A stretch of 41,776 nt of DNA from assembly GCA_001970855.1 (NCBI GenBank), contig LSSN01003016.1, positions 1-41,776 on the forward strand. Reading direction: 5' to 3'. Origin of the DNA: Smittium culicis (taxonomy: Eukaryota; Kickxellomycota; Harpellomycetes; Harpellales; Legeriomycetaceae). A program made the translations under genes and the position numbers. The number at the start of each line of letters is the position of its first letter. Positions within the stretch are counted from its first letter, which is position 1. Below, piece after piece: positions 37,001 to 41,776 of the stretch. The notes beneath the pieces are model-generated. The model was not told the origin of the DNA, searched no databases, and worked only from the letters and a program-made list of their open reading frames with translations.

Positions 37001-37136
37001 TTATAGCGATAGTAGTAAAGACGATTCTGAAGGTCCGAATGATGGAAATATAAAGGGTACTTTGAAAGTCAGTAAAAAGAATGCTTCTAAAATATCAAAT
37101 AACTCTACATTGAAAGATATAGCTGAGCCGATCTAA
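34090..37136 (+). CDS. STK32: YANK/STK32-type AGC protein kinase with long disordered tail
   Basis: Ser/Thr kinase of the YANK (STK32) branch of AGC kinases. Exons: 34090-34129, 34297-34352, 34421-35218, 35325-37136; phases agree and give 901 residues. The start MGSSHSK has Gly2 and Ser6, as in N-myristoylated proteins, and human STK32A also begins MGxxxS, so membrane attachment is likely. Kinase motifs: GKGAFGKV (26-33), ATP-binding YALK with Lys48, Glu67 in helix C, HRDIKPEN (139-146), DFN (159-161), GTMGYMAPE (177-185). DFN instead of DFG is typical of YANKs. The gatekeeper segment MFMVIDLMLGGDLRFH is also YANK-like. After residue about 300 there is a Ser/Asn/Lys-rich, probably disordered tail with many basic phospho-site-like motifs; human YANKs are only about 400 residues. 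Substrates are unknown. Confidence 0.93.
34159..34168. repeat. C10 homopolymer in kinase intron 1
   Basis: Ten consecutive C followed by TCCC within the intron at 34130-34296, about 30 nt from its 5' splice site. Confidence 0.95.
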
Positions 37137-37800
37137 GAATACAATTATTAGTGTTAATAAAATAAAACTTTTTCCTTTATTGGTCTTCCTTTAGTAAACT
37201 TATTTACCAACGAAAAAAAATGAATAACACAAATAGTATCAATATTTATGATGTTAATAATAATAAAACCAATATTCAAATTAATCTAGTATTAATTCTT
37301 TTTGTATTGCTGTAAACACGCTTTTTTTATCTACCATTAATTTGCAAAAATTTAATAAAATTTTGCTGAAATTATTAATAGGGTTGAATATTATTCTTTA
37401 TTTTAATTCAATGTTTTCTTTTTGGCCTTTAAATTGTGTAATCTGGCTTGTAGTTTGAGTGATATAATTTTTTTGGGATAAAAATAGGATTGATAATGTA
37501 GCGCTCAAAATAACATTTTTTTTGATTGATTTCTTTAACAGATATAATGCTCCAAGGAAGTTTTTATAGTAAATGAATAATTTAAAATCGATATAATTAT
37601 TTTTTTATGTTGTTTCATATATTAAATAACCCTTTTATTCTCTTTATAGTTGGCAAATAAAACAAAAAGCAAAGTAGATTATAGTATTTTTCATGTCGAT
37701 TTGAAGTTTTATTAAAAAAGAAACTATGGGTTTAATATAGTCAGTTTTGAGGGTAGAAGAGGGGGGGAGGGGGCTGTAAAAAATTGTAGTGGGTGAGAAT
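37137..37800. other. Region between the convergent kinase and NDUFA13 genes
   Basis: The kinase (plus) and NDUFA13 (minus) converge here, so both 3' UTRs lie in these 664 bases. Two overlapping AATAAA (37156-37161 and 37161-37166), about 20 nt after the kinase stop, are candidate polyadenylation signals. A G7-A-G5 tract lies at 37761-37773, close to the NDUFA13 stop. There is no coding frame of note. Confidence 0.55.
37156..37166 (+). terminator. Candidate polyadenylation signals of the kinase gene
   Basis: Two overlapping AATAAA hexamers, about 20 nt downstream of the TAA stop. The hexamer is common in AT-rich DNA, so support is positional. Confidence 0.4.
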
Positions 37801-38274
37801 TTATTGTCTTTGACTTTCAGGAATGTTTGGTATTGTTGGAGTGACAAAGCGATCAGTGTTGTAAGGAGATTTGCCAATAGGCCAACCGGAGACGTTCTTC
37901 ATGATCTCCTTTTCGCGTTCGGCAGCTGCTAGATTACGGCGGTACTCGTCACGATCGGTTTCTGCAGTAAGAAGAGGAAGCAAAAAGATACGGCTCCACA
38001 TTTTCTCGCGTTCGAGTTCCCTTTTTTCATTAATATACACTTTTTAATTTCTTTGTTTTTTTTTAATAAAAGGTATAATTGTATAAACTCGGAGTAAATT
38101 TGTTTTTTACCTTCTTTCTCTAAGTCCGTGGAATACATTGTACCAACCGTATAACATAACGGAAGCTACGCCTGCGAGCATTACGAAACCTGTAGGGCCT
38201 TTCTTGGGTAATCTTCTCGAGTAAGCAATGTTTGGAAAACCACCCTTTGGTGGGAGTTCTTGGCCTGTGCTCAT
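37801..38274 (-). CDS. NDUFA13: NADH:ubiquinone oxidoreductase accessory subunit NDUFA13 (GRIM-19)
   Basis: Accessory subunit of mitochondrial respiratory complex I, anchored in the inner membrane. Exons are 38274-38111 and 38020-37801, giving 127 residues, close to the short fungal homologs and shorter than human (144). The start STGQELPPKGGFPNIAYSRRLPKKG matches the family's conserved N-terminal PPxGG...YxRxLPxxG pattern. One membrane helix follows (about 27-49, GFVMLAGVASVMLYGWYNVF), then GLRERRELEREKMW and IFLLPLLTAETDRD, the conserved matrix/intermembrane helix. The end has the family's YNTDRFVTPT. The acceptor at 38021-38022 was chosen because it joins AG to G and restores the conserved ERRELEREKMW; the more upstream AG at about 38040 would break the frame. 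The gene implies working complex I, which excludes hydrogenosomal fungi and fermentative yeasts lacking it. Confidence 0.93.
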
Positions 38275-40511
38275 TCTTATATCTGAATCTAATTAAAACA
38301 AATTCTGATGAGAAAAAAGATTATGAAGCTTGATTATGGAGTTAATGTTAGAAATTATTAGGGATATATTTTGGCTCTTTGTTGGTGATTGTCTAATAAA
38401 AAGCTCATAGGAATCAGCTCACCTTTATTTTTTTTCTACTATTTAAAAAATTAAACAGATTAATGTCAATAAATACAAAGACAACTATTTTGCTGTATAC
38501 TTTCTTACTTTGAGATTCTAGTTTTTCACCTTTTTTTTTTGGCGCTTTTGTACATGCCTATGGAGAATATCGTTATATTATTGGCTGAACGTTAAGCTCT
38601 AATCCTTGATTTAATCTGACTTTGCTCTTATCTTTAGCCCCATCTAATCATTTATACGCCAAATTTATGAGCGAGCCTGAGCCTTGGCCAGTAATTCATG
38701 ATTTTCTGAGATTAAGGCTCATCTATTGGACGTATATAATCAAAATAGTTTCATCGATTTGGTGCTAGTTAAAGCTTTGTACCTATTTGCTCATTTTTCA
38801 TTGTATATATATCATTGGAAGGTTTGTTATCTAGTATTCAGCCCTTATATTTGTGCATCAAAGTACGCTATGATATTTACACATAACACTAAATTCGTGG
38901 ATTACAGCAATTTATATTAGTATCTTTCAAGATGATATTTTAATCAGCCAAATACTATTTTGAGCAACTCAATTATTACCGTTTTCTAGTTTACTCATAC
39001 AAAAAGATTAAAATTTCATATCTAAACTCTCTCTCTATTATTACAGGTATTATTAGCACTAGATGTACACCATGGCTATGGAATGGCGATATACTCCAAT
39101 ATATCTAGCTTAAGCGTATGTTATATAGCTTTTATCGCAAATATTTGAGCTTTCAGAATTCACATATATTTAAAAAATTAAGTAAGCATTTTTACCTGCA
39201 TAGTAAAGGGACATATTTTTCAAATCAACAATATCTAGAGGTATATGTATGTATTAATTTAGACTTATATTCTGGCCAAACAGCCACCCCTTATTTTAGT
39301 AATTAATGGAAACTATATATCAATACAAGTTATACAATAATAATAAATGGTAAAATCTCATGGTTCTATTGTCTATTATAAATACCTCATTTGAAAAAAA
39401 AAAAAATAATAAAAAAAATTAATACATTCCCTAAATACTTTTTTACCTCAAATATAACTTTGATAGAAAATGTGTTTCTATTTAGTATAATCGGCGCAAA
39501 ACAGATAGAAAGCCTGTTAATAAAGTTACTTTTCCCTTTTCAAGGGAAATGCTCTTTAATAAAAAATCATTTACTCGTTCACAGCTTTTTAGTAATATAT
39601 ATTTGTTATATGAATTTAAGCTGTCTATTGATTGATGAGAATTTTGAATATTAAATTTATAGAAAATAGTCAACTAGTTTTAGCACCTCAATAATTCATA
39701 ATTATAATTTTCATATATTAAACATAATTAAAATTACTATAAACTATTTTTTATTTAAAAAAAAATCCGACCAGTGATACACCATTAAAAAAAAATTGAG
39801 CTAATAAACCTTTATTTTTTTAATAGAGCTAAGCTTTGAAATAGTTATATACGCAAAAATGTTTGCTTTAGTCCTTTTTAAAATACTGAACTATTTTCGA
39901 TAAAGTTAAAATTTTCAAAATTAAAAAAAAAATTTTTTTTGGGGTGATGGGGGGGGGGAGTGAGGGCAATTGTGTATTCTTCATCAAGTTTTATCATTTT
40001 ATTATATGACAAGTCTATCAAAATCCTGTAGCGGCTGGATTAATAAAATTCATATTTTGCTAAAAATTATTATGTTTTTAATTTTAGATAATAAAGCTAA
40101 ACCTCGTTAATAAGCTGGTTATGTGTTATTTGGTAAACTTTTAATGGATTTTGCTATAAATGTAATGATTTGATTTTTGTTAAAGCTTTTTTTAAAAAAA
40201 AGTTGCCATTTATTATTATATTTTGGGTTTTTGAAGACAGAAAAAAAGAAGATTATTTGAATCTATACAGCATTGTGCATTTTAAAACTGTAGGGTAAAA
40301 CAAGCCTAGTTTAATAGTTCAGATAGAAATTATAAAACGAAGAAAAGAATATTTTTGATATTAGATGAAAATATAAAGTTGCTTCATAGGAATACCCTAA
40401 ATATATCCTTCCACAACATGGCATCACGCCATTTTAAACAGAATAGACAAAAAGTACATATTTTACAAAGTAAAAAAAATTCTATACACAGCAAAGCTTT
40501 AACTTTTTCTT
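38275..40511. other. Intergenic region between NDUFA13 and the zinc-finger gene
   Basis: About 2.2 kb, AT-rich. It holds the NDUFA13 promoter at its left and the 3' UTR of the zinc-finger gene at its right (both genes are on the minus strand). An ATTGG near 38578 is CCAAT in NDUFA13 orientation, about 300 nt upstream. Open frames at 38726-38920, 39118-39306, 39391-39654 and 40355-40555 are short, low-complexity and unrecognised. A G10 run lies at 39949-39958. Confidence 0.5.
39949..39958. repeat. G10 homopolymer
   Basis: Ten consecutive G on the plus strand, closely preceded by a T8 and a G4 run, in AT-rich intergenic DNA. Confidence 0.95.
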
Positions 40512-41535
40512 TCACCTGTTTTTTTCTATATATAAAGGTTTTAGGATTCGATTAGCAATATTCGGGTCTATTGGTAAACTAAGCCTCTTGAAAATACTGA
40601 ACTCGCTTTTTCCAACGCTGTCTCTCTTTCTAACAGGAACCTTGATTTCGATGTCTTCAACGAATTCACCGTTTTTCCTTGCTTTAGACTTCATTTCAGA
40701 CTTGTTTAAAATAAACCTAGCTCCTGGTTCTCTCCCATTGATTCTATGTGTTCTAGTATGTTGAATCATGTTGTCAAATCTACTGAACGTACTCCCACAA
40801 TTTGGATACACGCATCCATAAAGTTTCTATTTAATTAAATTGTTTGAATATCGCATTTAGTTCGATATTAGCTGAATTTACGTTATTTAGTTTATAAAAT
40901 AATTACCTCGTTCGTATGCTTTCTATTCAAAAATAAAAAAAAAAGATAAAAATTAATTCATGTTTATCAATAGAGATAAATGAAATCAAGCTAATTTACC
41001 TCATGTGCCGATAGTAATGCTCGTTCCTTGAAAATGACGCATCGCACCCCTCAAAACTACATCTTATAGCTTTGGGAGATTTTTTTTGAACCTTCTTATC
41101 CAGAGTAGAGATTTCAGGGCTCAATTGTTTAGATTTGAGAATATACATATTATCAACTTTCGGTTCTTCTGGTTTATTACATGAATTCTCTGCATCCTCG
41201 CTAAACACTCTCATATATTCATTTATATAAATTGCATCAATATATTTACCCAACATCCTTGCTCTATCATCAGATACCTTTACGCTTATACTTGGCTCGC
41301 AGATGTTTATGACTGTTGAATCCCCACTATCTTCTTTCGAAAATACTCTGCTTCGATCATATGTGCCTATTTTTGATTCTATGGTGTTTATTGTATCCGC
41401 ATTTATTCCTGTTGTTTTTGGTTCTATGCTTTTCTTCACTCTTTTATTTGGTTTTGGCTTAGGAGTTAAATTTGAACAATAGTTTTCGACCAAAAAACTT
41501 ACGCTCATAAATGAATTTGATCTTTTTGAATTCAT
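40512..41535 (-). CDS. Protein with two C2H2 zinc fingers (three exons, 16-nt microexon)
   Basis: Probable sequence-specific DNA-binding protein; the targets are unknown. Exons are 41535-41000, 40922-40907 and 40826-40512, all in phase, giving 288 residues. Finger 1 has Cys159, Cys164, His177, His181; finger 2 has Cys189, Cys194, His207, His211. Both follow C-X4-C-X12-H-X3-H. The linker HTNEKLYGC resembles the classical HTGEKPYxC. The N-terminal half is Lys/Ser-rich with a basic patch PKPKPNKRVKK (about 26-36) that may be a nuclear localisation signal. The C-terminus (about 215-288) is basic and has no recognised domain. Exon 2, only 16 nt, supplies the last zinc ligand of finger 1 and the linker. 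A possible donor (CAG|GTGAAA) overlaps the stop codon, so a further downstream exon cannot be fully excluded. Confidence 0.85.
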
Positions 41536-41776
41536 TCTGAATGTAAATTTGAATATTTATTTTTTGGTATTTCGGTACAATAAATTTTGAAAAAATGCAA
41601 AAAAAAGTTTATGTTTATTCTTTGCTGATTAAAATTTATGGTAAATGATTACCCCTTTTTAAAAAGCTATTGATATTGTATAATTTAAAGACTTAAAGAA
41701 TCCGAGGATTGGAATAAAAGATTATTTTTGATGAATTTTTTTTGAACCTGTATGTACCAACATATTTATATCAACT
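41536..41776. other. Upstream region of the zinc-finger gene, to the window edge
   Basis: 241 AT-rich bases holding the start of the zinc-finger gene's 5' flank. No specific element and no other gene were seen. Confidence 0.5.

Overview
The window is eukaryotic nuclear DNA, most likely from an AT-rich, probably early-diverging fungus. Genes are interrupted by short introns (62-167 nt) with GT(A)...AG borders. The complex I subunit has the short fungal-type form, and no bacterial-style operons are seen. Coding exons are clearly less AT-rich than the rest. The species cannot be named from this sequence; a Zoopagomycota-type or similar lineage is only a guess.

Five protein genes are supported. 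From left to right they are: (1) a 474-residue Asn/Ser-rich, apparently disordered orphan on the minus strand (1078-2502); (2) a nine-exon exportin-T (tRNA export karyopherin) on the minus strand (19583-23720), which splices to 1176 residues with every exon in phase; (3) a four-exon YANK/STK32-type AGC kinase on the plus strand (34090-37136), 901 residues, with a myristoylation-type N-terminus, a DFN motif in place of DFG, and a 600-residue Ser-rich tail; (4) a two-exon NDUFA13/GRIM-19 complex I subunit on the minus strand (37801-38274), 127 residues; (5) a three-exon protein with two C2H2 zinc fingers on the minus strand (40512-41535), whose middle exon is only 16 nt. They form no operon or obvious pathway: nuclear tRNA export, signalling, respiration and DNA binding sit side by side.

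Between the genes lie two long AT-rich deserts (about 4.5-19.5 kb and 24-33 kb). The first holds two less AT-rich islands that look like decayed elements: an unidentified one at about 9.98-10.38 kb, and an integrase-like Ty3/Gypsy relic at about 18.66-18.93 kb. The second holds a cluster of four related 189-195 bp MITEs with TTAA target duplications and CCCTTTC-type ends, resembling piggyBac termini. One MITE sits inside a 46-bp tandem repeat in a way that lets the duplication be proven by arithmetic. Just upstream of the kinase is a miniature retroinsertion: a short 3'-UTR-like piece plus A20, flanked by an 11-bp direct repeat. Homopolymeric C/G runs of 10-12 bases recur in the AT-rich DNA.

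The strongest finds are the nested MITE, the MITE family, the poly(A) retroinsertion, the 16-nt microexon, and the kinase with its large extra tail. No clearly new multi-gene system is visible.
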